DNA of 64,000 nt. Origin: Verticillium longisporum. Lineage: Eukaryota > Ascomycota > Sordariomycetes > Glomerellales > Plectosphaerellaceae. The position numbers and the translations under genes were made by a program. The stretch is taken from the NCBI GenBank assembly GCA_019188255.1, contig JAETXT010000002.1, positions 1,612,001 to 1,676,000 on the forward strand. The letters are read 5' to 3'. Each line of letters opens with the position of its first letter. Position 1 is the stretch's first letter. Of this stretch, positions 11,101 through 23,395 are shown in pieces. The notes beneath the pieces are model-generated. The model did not search any database and was not told the DNA's origin. It was given only the letters and a program-made list of their open reading frames with translations.

Positions 11101-13564
11101 GTAGGGCCACGAAGCTCAAGAACCCTGTCGAGGCGAGCCCTGGTCAGACACGGAGTTTGTCAATATGCCGGATCCAGGCCCTCCTTCTTGACAGCCTGGC
11201 CAAGGTGGAAGGGAAGGGATCGTTGCGCCGCACCCTCGATTATTCCTCTGTCATACCTGAGGGGCTGTCGACGCATGAGAAATGTATGATTTCTCAAATT
11301 TCGGGCAACATATGATACAGAGCGTCATTCAGGTTGGCTGTTGGTATTTGCAGGACTTCTCAATCACCACTCGGCGATCATTGGGAGATCATGGAAATAT
11401 TGACAGCAGGGACAGTGAGACGAGAGACATGCTGATTGTAGCTTCGCAGCAGCCCGCAATCCTTGCGTTGGACCGAGATGTCCAAGGACGGGTGTAAACG
11501 GAACGGTCGGTAGATCTTGCCTCACCGAGTTTCGTCAGTGAGAAGTTTTTTGTGACAATTGCGAGTCGTGTCGGGGCACCGGACGTCTTGGCCATTCCTC
11601 GGTGATGAAATGAATGATCCTCCATGACTATGCCAAACATGGTCTCGCGAGATGATATGCGCGATGATCAGAGGGCCAACAGCAAAGCATGGTGTTACCA
11701 GTCTTATGGAGGATGATTGACGAGGATTTAGACCGCCTTCATTCCGATTATTCTCAACTGGTGGTCCAGAAAGGCGAGCAGCGTCAAGCAGTCGGTGTGG
11801 GTAAGCCAGCAATGATAGGAACCGTAGGGTCGTTTCATACCTAGGTACCTAGGTAGGTAGGTGGACAGAGCGAGGTGAGGCTGATATGTTCCCCCGTGGC
11901 GCACGTCAAGCGTGGCGGGCTGATCGGCACAGGCTCGCAACGTCCCTAATTAGGTAACCCTTGGCACCGTTACAGCCCAGACAGCCCTCGTGGCCCTCCC
12001 ATCTCATCTTGGGTTGCATCGTCGACGCCTGCGTCAACGGTTCCCTCACAACGCCCACAGAGGACCCATCCAGACCCTTGTTGACGACGACCATTTCAGC
12101 TCTCACCAAGAGACTCCCCCTCGACCTCGCTTATTCTCAATCATGATCAATGCCATTGATCACTCCCCGCTTCCACGCCCTCGGACCTTCGATCTTCACC
12201 CAGCCCGCTCGCACCTGTCACTGAGGTTACAGCAGCCCCGCGGCGGACCGACTCAACTGAACATACAGAGGGCCAGAGCAGAAAAATCTGATTGCCTCCG
12301 TCAATGCACCATCACAACACTGCATTCCATCATCAAAGTCGTGCCGCAACGGTGCGCCCACGCACGCTGCCCCCGACACGAGACACGATAACGGCGTCCC
12401 CAAGTCCCAAGCATGGGAAACTCCAAGCGGACCCCCATGCCCTAGGCCCCCAGGGTTCTCCCCAAGCGAGTGGCACCCTTCAGCTCGTCGACGCCTCACG
12501 ACTCGACAGCTTGACTCGATTTGACCAGCATCGTCGGCTTCTTCGCGTGCCGGTGACACACGCGAGGCCAGTCAGTCGGGCAAAGGCACAGACTGCTATG
12601 CAGAGCAAACCAGACTCAGCAACCATAACGTATACTCTACCGGCGTTGTAGTCAGCAGCCCTCTCTCTTGTGCGGCACTAGAACTGACGCACGCCCCTAG
12701 ACTTTCCCTAATCCGTCGCTTTCCCGACGATCTGGCGCGCAGGTGCGGTACCAGCGCGGCCGCGCAACGATGGAGTCTTCTTTTGGTGCGACAGCCAGCG
12801 ATGGAGCGACAAGCATGCAACAGCTTCCCGGCCGATAACACGCCAATTAAGCCTGTCACGAACTGCGCCTTCAACCCATTGCTGCCGTCGACGCTGACAC
12901 CTGAAGCACGCCTGTCTACTTCGCCCGTCCTGCCCTGCACAGATGGGCAGCTTGTTTGGGACGCCCCTTTTTGAAACGGCAACATCCCTGCTCAACCCCA
13001 ACTCCAAGCCGACTCTCACGCCTGGCCCACCCCCTCCCCGCCGTTGACTGCGGTGGCCGATGTCATCGTATCCTTCGTCTGCCATCGCCCCTCTCTTTAC
13101 TTGAGAAGCCCTTCGACTGGGAGCTGGCTCCGTACGGGGAACCGTTTTGAAACCAGCCATTACACCGCACAGGTTATCGATGACGACCCTTCGATAACCT
13201 TTTGCCCTGTGCCGGCTAAGGCCGCTCGAGGACAGGGATCGATGGTCGCAAACCGTTCCTGCCGTCCGCGATGCTACGCCAGTCAAGCCCCCCGACTTGG
13301 TAAGCCAAGACCGTCAACCAGACTTGGGGCCAGACACTTTTAATCCTCCTCACCTCGCCTCCTCGCTCGACCCTTCCCCCCGTGCGAGCGTTTCCTCCGT
13401 GCTCTCTGGGAGAGTCAAATATATGTGTTTACGGCCTGTCCATTTGTTTGCAGTTCACCAACCAACGTTCCGCTGCTCTCTTTGTTTTATCGTTTGTTTG
13501 CTATTGTGCTGGTTCGCATTACCGACCTTCTCTCAAGACTCTCACTCTGTTACAGCAAGACCTC
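8117..13564. other. Gene-poor, normal-GC intergenic block (5.4 kb)
   Basis: The first few hundred bases are the purine/pyrimidine-rich promoter and 5' leader of methionine synthase. The remainder has only short open frames without recognisable domains, splice structure or codon bias. It is not AT-rich and keeps CA/TG, so it is not RIP-decayed. A CCTAGGTA-type low-complexity patch lies at 11838-11862. No tRNA boxes were recognised. A long noncoding RNA or a very divergent gene cannot be excluded. Confidence 0.5.
11838..11862. repeat. CCTAGGTA-type low-complexity repeat
   Basis: Run built from TACCTAGGTA and AGGTAGGT units. The same motif recurs in other intergenic spacers of the window, near 20325, 22731, 49279 and 49508. 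Confidence 0.7.
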
Positions 13565-14691
13565 ATGGCGAGACCCAAGGCAATCTTCCATAATGCGTCC
13601 GTATCAACATTGGTGAACCTGTCAGTACCGACCCCCAACATCCTTCTACACTCTCGCCTCGAGCTCATGTTTTACCTTGTAGATCATCAAAGCAAGGCGT
13701 GGCACGCGTGCTTGTCGGCATTGAACAGAGGGAGTTTCGGGTCAACAAGAAGCTCCTCAGCGCCACGTCCCAGTTCTTCAGAGACCAGCTCGATGCCACC
13801 CCCGGCGGCATACTCCAACTCTCACTGGTTCAGAAGTCCGTTCCGGTATGGCTTCCTCAACAGACGTCGTCGACCCCCATTCAACTGCTCGATGAATCCC
13901 CTGCCATGTTCGAGCTCTTTACGGGTTGGCTCCATCAGCGCGACGCCTTCCGTCGCCACCTTGACGACATGATTGCGATGGTCAGCGATGCCCCTGAAGA
14001 GACCAGCGAGTGCTTCCATTGGGCCCTCGTCAACCTTCACATCTTCGCCGCGAAACATGACCTCGACCAGCTCCAGGATGTGGCCATCGATGCCCTGCAG
14101 GACCTGTACCTTCGTTGTGACTGGGACGTCACTCCCGAGTTTGTCACCTTCCTCTTCGGCGAGCGCGGGGCGAGGACCACCATGAGACTCCGACGCTGGG
14201 CTACAGCCATGGTTGCGTGGTCCATCGCCGGCGGTCCATGCCACCCGCGGGACCAGGACGCCAACTGCCTCTTCGAGCCTCTGCTCAAACAATTCTCCGA
14301 CTTCAACGCCGAGTACGTCTTGCACGTCGCCAAGTTGAACAAGGGGAAACTGGACGCCCGAATCAAGAACCCCCAACTGCGGATTCCTGCCAACAAACTC
14401 CGTAACGACGAGCGCCAGTTTGGATTCCGTCAATGCTCGTTTCACACGCACCGTGCCGCTGTCGGTGAACGCAGATGCCCGCATGCAGCCACCAGCATGG
14501 AGCTCGACAACTACCCCATGCTGGTGCCGCTCATCATCGACATTGTCCCGTACAAGTCTTCGAGATTCATCAAGCACGTCAAGTCACCCTCGTGTCCTGC
14601 AGCTCCTCTTCGCCACTATGCATACCCTGCCGAGGTGCCGCGGCCGCTCCAGGCAGCCAGACCCCTGGCCAACGCAGCCGTGGCTGGATAA
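13565..14691 (+). CDS. BTB/POZ domain protein
   Basis: Fungal BTB-fold protein. BTB domains mediate dimerisation and often cullin-3 or transcription-complex binding. Exons are 13565-13620 and 13683-14691 (354 aa). The start is the ATG at 13565, and the intron GTCAGT...TTGTAG restores frame into the BTB core. The core shows a VLVGIEQREF strand, NKKLLSATSQFFRDQL helix, a PAMFELFTGWLHQRD stretch and an ALVNLHIFAAKHDLDQLQDVAID segment (about residues 25-180). The second half has a Cys/His-bearing CSFHTH...CPH motif typical of this fungal subfamily. No BACK or Kelch repeats are seen. The donor GTCAGT is slightly unusual and the C-terminal 40 residues are low-complexity, so the exact 3' end is less certain. 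The target is unknown. Confidence 0.78.
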
Positions 14692-17160
14692 ACCACCACC
14701 GCATCCCCCCTAGTCAGATTGATTCTTGACATGGGGCACGAATATTCTTCACTTCTACAGACCGAGCCCGTCCCTGCAGCCCTGGGGACCTGGCTTCACC
14801 ACCGTCACCGCCCGACGCCACCCCTCCACAAAAGCCTGTTGGGGTCGACTCGACCTCTAGCGAGAGTCTCAAGTGCACAGCACACAGACCCAGCACAACG
14901 CCCAGGCCGCTTTCGGTATCTGCTCGCTGTCGCAAAATCTACAGTCCCGTCATCTCGTTTTCCGAACGAGTGACCAAGCCGTAGCCCCTTTGAGGTCTGG
15001 GTCAGTCGCTTATCGGCTTAGCGCGCCTAGTCCTTCAAACACCAGATCCGTGGTTACCGGACTGAAAAGGGGTCACTGCCCGCCGAGAACGGGATCGTAG
15101 CGCACTGGGCACCTGCGCGTCGCTCAATCGCGGCTAAGTCAAGCGGTGCACGGGGTATCTCATTCTGCGAAACTCCGGCCCTCTGGCATGGAGAGCTCGT
15201 TGTGGGCTTAGTCGCAACGAGACGTCCAAGCTCGAGGCGCACCGCGTTGGGCGCACGGTGAGGGATGACGGCTCTTGCCGAGAGAGCATTGGCGATCATG
15301 GCTGCGCCGTGTCGAGATGCTCCTCGCCGCCGACCGGATCGGGCAGCACATCCTCACGAGGGTACCGAACGGCTTGCGAGACGGAGGCTCGAATGGTCAT
15401 CTTTATCTTTTGCTGTAATTTTTTATTTCCCCCTTTTCGGAAAAACCCACAAATATGCAAACAAACAGATATTTACTTAGTAGCAAGAATCAAAGCTGGA
15501 CTTGACAAATTGGGGACCCTCGAGCGAAACCTGTGAGCTGCTGATTCCTCCGTCGATACTAGACATTGGGCGCAACTGGGGTCCGGCACAGACAGGTCGA
15601 TCACAGATACGCCGTTATTTAGGTAAAAGTCCGGCGCTATACGCTCGATCAGCCGCGGACCTGCATGCCGGACTTCTCCTTTGAGACCTCCGAGGTCGAA
15701 GCCCGTCCATGCCGATGGCGTCGTCAATGTGTCTATGAAATTCACGTGCGTGGGGGCCGTCATCCTGATTTCGGAGCAGCCCTTCTGAACAACTCAGAAG
15801 CAAGCCAAAAGTCCTGTTGAACACGAAAACTGACGACGCATTCTCCTCTGCGTCCGTGAATGACCGCCCGCCCGAGATGCAAACCTCATGACCACGAACA
15901 ACCCTCCGAGCTAAATCAAGTGACGCCTAATTCCAAATTAAGAAGATGAAAAGGCCAGCAGCGAAGGGGTCCGCGACCAGACCAGACCATTCCATCCAGG
16001 AACAAGGCCGTGGAGCGTCCCCCAGCGGTCGTGCCCCGGCCATGAATCACCCGTCCCGTGCGCCCCCCAAGCGCACCGCACGTCCCTTGCTAGATCTCCG
16101 CCCGTCGGAGGAATACCACAAACGAAAAGGAAAGGCTCGAAGAAACAAGAAAAAACCCCCGATCTATTTGCATTGTCCCCGTGGGCCAGTCATGTTGAAA
16201 AGGAAACGGAAATCGCATGGATTAATAAACATGCAGTTTCAGAGCCGGGGAGGGTGGCGGGTGGTGATCTTCTCAGAATAAACAAAAAGAAGTCCACCAC
16301 CCTCCTCCGCCCGAGATCAGATGAAGCGACTCCGGTGCTGCTAGCCTTGCTTCTCTTGCTTCGCCTGAAAAAAAGACGGGCCAGAGCCAAAAACGGGGAC
16401 TGTGCGGATTTCATCACCTTCCCGTTCAGCTCGTGAAAAAGACACATTTAGATCAAACAAAAACGGTCACGGCGGGACGGCGGTCAGGGTCGGTCAGCGT
16501 GTGGGAGAACATCTCGATTGGGTTCATCTATTCGTCGCTCGCTCGTGGAGGTGGCACAGGGCTCGTGCCATGGTTCCCTTTATCGCCTCGTATCGCCCGC
16601 CTCGGGTCGTCAAGCTCCCGTCTCCGCGCTGAGACGGAAACAAGAGACTTATCGCCGTCAGGGTCTGCGCCCATCATGCCCTGGTATTCATATCGTCATA
16701 TCATTCATTCGTTCCCGTTTCATCAAGAGAGGCGCAGTATCCTCCACGGGCCCTGCCAAATGGAGAGAAAAAAAGGAAGCAGCCATCGACAAGCAGAATG
16801 CCAGGGGGGAGTACAAAACAAAAGACACATGTCGTAACACCGACATGGTCTGTGTGCGTTTGTCTCGGCCCCGAATTATGTGAAGCCAGAAAAAATGTGA
16901 TACAGAATCGAAAAGATCAAGACTAAAACGGGAGAAATAGGCTCGGAGCCAGGAGAAGTGAAGAATTGACACGGGAAAAAGTCATAAAGCATCGCAAACA
17001 GTACTGTTGTCCACATGCCCAATCATGGAACGCGTGTAGCCAAAGCGGCAGACCCATTGTGTGTCCAAAAAGTCAAATGATTCGCTTCGCATCAGATCAT
17101 GACAAGATATGACAGGGCACGATGCGCATGTGTTCAAGAATGTCATATGCAAAAACGCCT
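14692..17160. other. Intergenic (2.5 kb)
   Basis: Spacer between the BTB gene and the 3' end of the disordered-protein gene. Only short unsupported frames are present and no RNA gene was recognised. Several A-rich stretches lie between 15400 and 16950. Confidence 0.5.
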
Positions 17161-19104
17161 TCAAAATGGCGACTCGGATCGACGGCGGCTGTCGCGTCGT
17201 CGGAACTCCTTAAGGCGCTCATCAAGATAGGCCAGGCGGCCGACCAAGCCACGTGGTGGCGTCGTGTTGGGGGCTTCTCGTGGCTGTTGTACCGTTGCGT
17301 AGGGCTTGGAAGCAGCCGCGGCATTCCGCTCGTCCGGCTTGGTATACCGGTTAGGAAAAGAAAAGCTCGAAGACGTTGTGAATGGTGAGCCAAGGCGAGC
17401 TGGTGCATTCGAGGCAGCAGTGAGTCCCCTTTGGAACTGGGGTTGGGGCGGCGGCAGCGACTGGTTCACTCCGAGCGATAGGGGAAACAGCTCAGCCAAG
17501 TTGGTCCGCGGTACGAACAGCTTATCGAGCTTGTGGCTGTTGGTCGAGCTGTAGGCAACCTTGTCGACGAGGGGCTCCGTTGGTTGTGTCCAAAAGTCGG
17601 AGGCAAGACTGGGTCGCTTCGTCTTGCGGGGCTCGACTGACGACTGGCGGGACCTGCGCTTCTGCGTGTTGGATCGGCTACGGGCCAGCTTGACGGGCGA
17701 CTGCAGACCGCGGCGGGGCCCGCACGTGCTGCTTTGCCTGGCTGGGCCCTGGTCAGCAGCAGCGCCCATGACGTTCGACGAGCTCGGCCCGTAGCTTTGC
17801 GTTGTAAATGGAGATGCCAGCCGGCGGCGTCCGATGGTGGGTATATCTGGCACTTCTGATTTCGGCTCGGGCGTGGACGCGGCTGGCGCCGCAACGGGTT
17901 CCGGTGTCGACTGTGTCAATTGGGCCAGCGGGCCCCGGGGCTGCATCGACGCAGCCGTGCTCAGCGTTAGGGACATGACCATGTCCCTCGAGGAGAAGGC
18001 AGAGGGTGTCGGTGTCGAGCGACGATTCCAGAATCTGGTGGCGGTGCGGCCAAAGGGTGTCGGGCTGTGCTTGATGTACTGACTGGCGCGCATGCCATGT
18101 GACGAGGCCTTGAGCTTGCAGAGCTCCCGTAGGTGAGCGCGCGTGGCGGCGTAGGTGTGCGGCCACTGCAGATATGTACTGGGATCGGGGGTTGGCGTGT
18201 GGGTGCCGGCGCCGCTCTTCGGCCTCGGCCCACGCCAACTCCTCTTCGTCTCCCGGGCCACACGAGCGCAGACACCTTGTGGAGGGACGCCAGACTTGCT
18301 GTTGCGGACGGGGGTGATGCTTGGGTCCTGCAGATAGGTGAGATAGGTCGACCACAGATGATCGCTCATTGGCCTGGTCCAGGCCGCCTTCCTCATCTTA
18401 GATGCTTTGGATGTCGTGTGAGAGTAGGCGTTGGCTGACTTGCTGGTCTCCTCAAATTGATATCGGAAGCCGAGGTCGTTTGGATCTACGACCGACGCAC
18501 ACTGGAGCTCATCAGAGGTGATGGAGTAACGGCTGAAAAGCGAGGCACTGGTGTGGGTAGACCGCGCTGTGGAGGGACGACTCGACTCCCACTCGGCCGA
18601 GGAATCATCGCCGTCATCGTCATCTTCGCTGGTGACGGCCGAGTCCCTCGACCAGTTGGGGTATCGCCTCGGGGAGAGGGACGGGGCGTAGCCGGGTGCC
18701 GGGGTCTTGGGGGGCGAAAATGTCCTCCCTCGAATGTTGTTGCCCATGTCGAGATCGTCAAGACACCTCGTCTTGGCGAGATCCGAATACGCCATGCCCG
18801 TCATGTTCTCGTCGGACGCCATCGTAGCGCTCTCTTCGATGCTGGGGACAGGCACGTCGGCAGCGGCGACCGATGCCAGAAACTGTTGGGTCGGGGCGTT
18901 GAAGCTGGAGATGACACGCCTCTTAAGCTTGAATCTGGGACGAGGGGGCGAAGGTGGCTGCAGCATGCTGCTGTCGAGGCTCTGGTCGTGGTCGGCGTCG
19001 GCGGTGGCGGGGAGGGGTTCTGGTGTCTTGGGCTCGGCAGAGTCGGTGTCGTGGTAGCGGAACCCCTTGGGAAGCGTGGCAGCTCCGGAATGTGAAGAGG
19101 CCAT
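17161..19104 (-). CDS. Hypothetical disordered Ser/Pro-rich protein
   Basis: Single-exon gene of 647 aa if started at the ATG at 19104 (MASSHSG). An in-frame ATG at 19275 would add 57 residues that look like untranslated leader. Composition is rich in Ser, Pro, Thr and Arg, with acidic (EDDDDGDDSS) and basic (KLKRR, KKRRSR-like) patches, indicating a largely disordered, possibly nuclear or phosphorylated protein. The only segment that looks ordered is central (about residues 255-330): a W-rich stretch KAAWTRPMSDHLWSTYLTYL, followed by SGVPPQGVCARVARETKRSW and a conserved Trp/His-bearing helix-like region. The C-terminus, VGRLAYLDERLKEFRRR, looks helical and amphipathic. I do not recognise a named domain. 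The 4.3-kb upstream spacer may hold its promoter. Confidence 0.75.
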   Translation of the reverse strand: MASSHSGAATLPKGFRYHDTDSAEPKTPEPLPATADADHDQSLDSSMLQPPSPPRPRFKLKRRVISSFNAPTQQFLASVAAADVPVPSIEESATMASDENMTGMAYSDLAKTRCLDDLDMGNNIRGRTFSPPKTPAPGYAPSLSPRRYPNWSRDSAVTSEDDDDGDDSSAEWESSRPSTARSTHTSASLFSRYSITSDELQCASVVDPNDLGFRYQFEETSKSANAYSHTTSKASKMRKAAWTRPMSDHLWSTYLTYLQDPSITPVRNSKSGVPPQGVCARVARETKRSWRGPRPKSGAGTHTPTPDPSTYLQWPHTYAATRAHLRELCKLKASSHGMRASQYIKHSPTPFGRTATRFWNRRSTPTPSAFSSRDMVMSLTLSTAASMQPRGPLAQLTQSTPEPVAAPAASTPEPKSEVPDIPTIGRRRLASPFTTQSYGPSSSNVMGAAADQGPARQSSTCGPRRGLQSPVKLARSRSNTQKRRSRQSSVEPRKTKRPSLASDFWTQPTEPLVDKVAYSSTNSHKLDKLFVPRTNLAELFPLSLGVNQSLPPPQPQFQRGLTAASNAPARLGSPFTTSSSFSFPNRYTKPDERNAAAASKPYATVQQPREAPNTTPPRGLVGRLAYLDERLKEFRRRDSRRRSESPF

Positions 19105-20121
19105 GATGGCTGAAGGGGGGGTTGCGCTCGGCGGCGCGTGGGGACCTTTTGTCGGAATGTTGCGTTCTGCAGGTCTCAGATGAATGCCGAATGACTGATT
19201 TTGCGTGGCTCGTGCTTTGCGCAAGCCTTTGGAGGGTTGCGCGCAAAAGTTGATCGATGCGACAAGTCGTCGCAAAGAGCGGGCGCGGGTCTGGCTCTGA
19301 TAAGTCGCGCGTGCCGTTTGGATTATGGGGCGACAGCGTCTTCAAGAGGGACTCGAGGGTCTCATAATAATACTGGGTACGTAGTCGTAAGGCCGTATGA
19401 CGGTCGGAGGTTTTGACTGTCGTGGTTCGTTGAGAGGGGTGGGTAAAGAAGGAAAATGCTGGCTGAAGCGTGGCGTCCGTGTTGTTATGTTTTGGATTGT
19501 TGACTTTGGGCGGTCGAATGTTTTGCGCCGTAGCCTAGGAGATGGAAGTGGACGTTTGAATTTGCCCCTCGTAAATTTGTTCCTTTTGAACGACCGGCGA
19601 TGGAGGCCGCGAGCGACGGCGGAAAAAAGAATGTCTGCGGTCAGAAGGAGATGTAGGAGAGGAATGGGCGAGACAGGATGTGTCGGCCGGGAAGGCGGTC
19701 GGTGTAGGGGTGACTGGAGGAGGGAGAGACGGGAAGGTCAGGCCTGGTCAGGCTTGCGCGTGCCCGTCGAGCGAATCTAGCGCAGCGGGAAGGGAAGAGT
19801 GGGGGGGGGAGGAAGGAGGACGGGGGGAGACCAGACAGAGTTGGGAGGAAGGCGAGGCAAAGACAAAAGGTGGGACGACTGGCGGGAACCCACTGAACAC
19901 TCAGTCGGGGGCTTTGAGCCTTGGGGCCTGGGGGCCTTGAGGCCTTGGGAACTTGGGACACTGGGACCTTGGATATTTCCTAGCGCTTGGGGGTTTGCGG
20001 TTCTGTGAAAGGAAAGGCCGGACGAGCAGTGGGGCCAGCTGGGAAATCCCAAAGACGCTACCAGGGGGGAGGAGGAGGAGAAGACGGTGACAGGCTTTGC
20101 CAGTGGATGCCACAACCTCAG

Positions 20122-20207
20122 GTTTTTTCCTGCCAGGTGCAGTTTTTTCCTGCCAGGTGCAGGTCCAGGATGAGGTTCAGTGTAGGTCCAGGATGAGGTT
20201 CAGTGCA
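20122..20207. repeat. Two adjacent tandem duplications (20 bp x 2 and 23 bp x 2)
   Basis: 20122-20161 is two exact copies of a 20-bp unit, GTTTTTTCCTGCCAGGTGCA. 20162-20207 is two copies of a 23-bp unit beginning GGTCCAGGATGAGG that differ by one base. Noncoding. Confidence 0.85.
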
Positions 20208-21596
20208 GGTCCCGTCCTCTGTCTGCCCGTGCCAGGTACCTTGTGGTGGGGTTCCAGGTGGATTCTAGTCAGGCGCCTGATTCTGTAGTATTCCCTGTCC
20301 CGCGTGTTTGTGTGTGCTTGTTGTACCTAGGTAGTTCGTGGTCGTTGGGTCTTCGAAGAGTCGGTCTGGCCAGCCCTGACCTTCGGGGCTTGTTTGATGG
20401 AGTGGGCGATCCGAAACGAGTATTGCGAGGATCCAGAGCCACCAGATCGTGACCCCAGCTCTCATCAATTTTTAGCGAGGACCGTCTCCGCAACTCGCTG
20501 CCGGCTTCTCCCTCTGTGCAAGTAGGTACGGAGACACACAGGAAGAGAGGAGACTGGTGATCTGTTCATGCGTGTGAGCCCATCCGCCGTGCTTAAGGTT
20601 GTGCAGAAGGCTTGCAAGTGTAGTGGTGTTTCGAGTGCGTGTGAATAACGGGTCCTCTTCTTTCTCTACATTCCAGCCCTGGCTTGTTTGACGCCAAGTT
20701 GGTGTCCACTGTGGCAGAGACACACAAACGGGTGGACACGAGAGAAGTGGATGTGAGTCGGCCTTGCTTGAGACACCAGTCCAGCTCTCCTCTTTGTTGG
20801 TGCAGGCCGCCTGGAGGATGATTGAGGGTGGGGTTCGGTTCGAAGGTTTTTTTTTGGGCTGATCTGTTGGCCTGCCTCGTGCTTGTCAAGGCAAGGTACA
20901 GCCCGGCGGCGGCTGGTGGTCGGCAAGCCTCAGTCCAAGAGATCCACGTTTGGCCTATCTCTTTGTTTTGTTTTCTTCTCTGGCTGTTGGTATTTGATGA
21001 AGCCGTCGCAATTGGGAGCACACTGTAGCGATCGAGAGTCTTGTCATTGTTGGCCAGATTTCCTCTGTCCATTACCTGCGAGCAAGTTGGTCATGGAAAA
21101 AATGCGGGACGATGAGGAGTTCACTTGGATCGTCGCGGGACGACGGGGAGGGGGATGGCCAGATACCGGAATCAGCGCTGGCAGCCCGGCCGGCAGCGTA
21201 ACGTGACGGATCGCGATGGGCGATTGCACGCGGGAGCCCTTGGACGGCCTGGACTTGGGACGATTGGGTGTTCGAGTGCCCCTCGTCTGACGTGTGGATG
21301 GAGAGGGGAAGTCGTCAGCTGGCGCGTCGAGACGCGAACTAGACGCGTCAAGAACGCGCCATCGGCCATCTTAGTGGTACCTAGTGCCTTCCTCGACAGA
21401 ACGGGCTCCTGTCACATCTCATGCCTCTTGCTGCTGCTCTCCCCGCTCCCATGCAAGCTCTTGCTCATGCTCTTGCTCAACCTGGATGTCAGTGCAGCCA
21501 TGGTCACTGAAGCAGGTGCCACGTTTCACTGACCTTGTCTCGACGTCCACAGCAGACGCACTTTGCTGGCGTACGACACCCTGCGCCCAAGGACTT

Positions 21597-21643
21597 CAGC
21601 ATCCCAGCATCAGCATCCCAGTATCAGCATCCCAGCATCCCAG
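21597..21643. repeat. CAGCATCC-type degenerate tandem repeat
   Basis: Repeated CAGCATCC/CAGTATCAG units in noncoding DNA. Confidence 0.75.
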
Positions 21644-22730
21644 TAGACGTGGCTTTGTCAACAGACATCCTCATTAAACTGTTGGTCACTTGAGCCCGTT
21701 GGCGACCTTTGTTGCTCTGTTTCACGACCGCCCTGTTCCAGGACGAGGTTCTTCTCGGACTGGACCTCTGCGATCAACCAAATACTCCCACAGCGGTGAG
21801 TCGATCCCGGCAATTGGCGGGCGGGGGTGTGACAGGACAGGGCGAGGGGGTCCCGGCCACAGCAAACGCCTAAGGTTATCACACGCACGTCGCATCACAT
21901 CACCAGCCCCCCCCAGGCGCTCTGTTCTCACGTCCTGTCCTCCAGGAACTTCTCCCTTGACACCCACCGGGCGAAAAAGATGACTAGCTTCAGCGCTCCG
22001 CTTACTCCTCTCATCCTGCTGACGGCCGAGCGAGTCGAGCCATGGATCGGACGCCATGCACGCCATGAGACAGAACGGGACGGCGAAAGTAACGGCGCAG
22101 ACGCTATCAGGTGTGCCGGAGCTCGCGGCGTTCTTCACCATCGGGGCGGTCAGCCTCTTGATTGGCAGTACTAAGTTGCAGGCTAAGAGTGCACCAATAT
22201 GCTTCCAGTTAGGCTATGTAATCGTGAAGCGCTGCTTTTGTAGCAGGTAGGGACTCGACACTTATATTACTGTCAAACTATTGAAGTGACGTGCACCTGG
22301 CTCGAACATGTGGCAGATCCCGGTTATCGTTTGGACAGAGACATGTCTAAGGTTTCTGCCTGAGGCGTAGACTGGGGAGAGATGTAATTGATGTTCATGC
22401 AGCCGATGGTACGAATCACACTGTCGAACCTTGTGATCTCCATCCTGGTGTTCATTCTTCTTCGCACTTTGTCCATCACCGCATAACCGGAGCCAGTGTC
22501 ACCAGTCAGACCGGCTTAGTGAGAGAGGGGTGCTGTGAGTGGCATGGTTCGGGCGAACCTTGCGCTCTTGTGCAAGTCGGGCGGCCGTTGTTCCCAGCGC
22601 CGTTGGAGATACGAGGAGTGCGTCATACGACCTGGCATTCCCTCATGTTGTATCGACGGGCATTGAGGCAGACCACCGGCGCTAGACTCACAGACACGGA
22701 TACGCTAGTTGAGCATTCGTTCACGTATGT

Positions 22731-22765
22731 TACCTACCTTAGGTACCTACCTTAGGTACCTTAGG
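22731..22765. repeat. CCTTAGGTA low-complexity repeat
   Basis: Units of ACCTTAGGT arranged head to tail. It belongs to the same dispersed motif family as the patch at 11838. Confidence 0.7.
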
Positions 22766-23395
22766 CAGGGGAAGTACGGCAAAGCTTTCTGAAGATGACT
22801 GTAAGGATCAATACTGACAGTCATTCGGGGTCCCACAGCCAGAGTCAGGATCCAAGCTTTCCTCAGTGCGCACGTTCCGCTCTGCAATCGTCCGTCTACC
22901 GGCTCCAGTGTCGGGCATTTGATCCTTGGCTGAAGCCCTCAATGACGCTCTATTGCCCCGTACGGCTGTGGGACTCGGCCGAAACCCTCTTCCTCCGTGG
23001 ACGCTCGACTGCCGCCCGCTGACAGTTGGTGATGTTCAAGCCCCTCCGACGTCCAGGCCACCGGCGGTTACCATCACTGTCCTTCACCGTGTTGGTCCAG
23101 CAGGCACGCACGCAGCTCGAAGCGGGTCGTGGGCTGCACCTGCTCCACAGGCGGGAGGAAATGGGCACGCCGGCCCCTCCTGCCTTGTGTTGCGCACCTC
23201 GTTGCTTTGATCGACGAATCAGAGGTTACTCACGACACTGAGCTCAGCAACGTCACTGGAAGCTCCACAACTCTTCACATGTCCCTCACGACTTCCATCC
23301 CACATCTTGGATAGAAGTGGCAGGAAAACGAGGCGCCAAAGGCACGACAAGGGACCAAAGCGAGACTATCACGACATCTACCTGACCATAGCGCC

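Larger units (their letters stand above)
19105..23395. other. Divergent intergenic region (4.3 kb) with short repeats
   Basis: Lies between two divergently transcribed genes, the disordered protein (left) and the RTG2 homologue (right). It has no supported coding region. It holds G-rich tracts (19800-20070), two tandem duplications (20122-20207), a CAGCATCC-type repeat (21597-21643) and a CCTTAGGTA-type patch (22731-22765). Confidence 0.5.
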
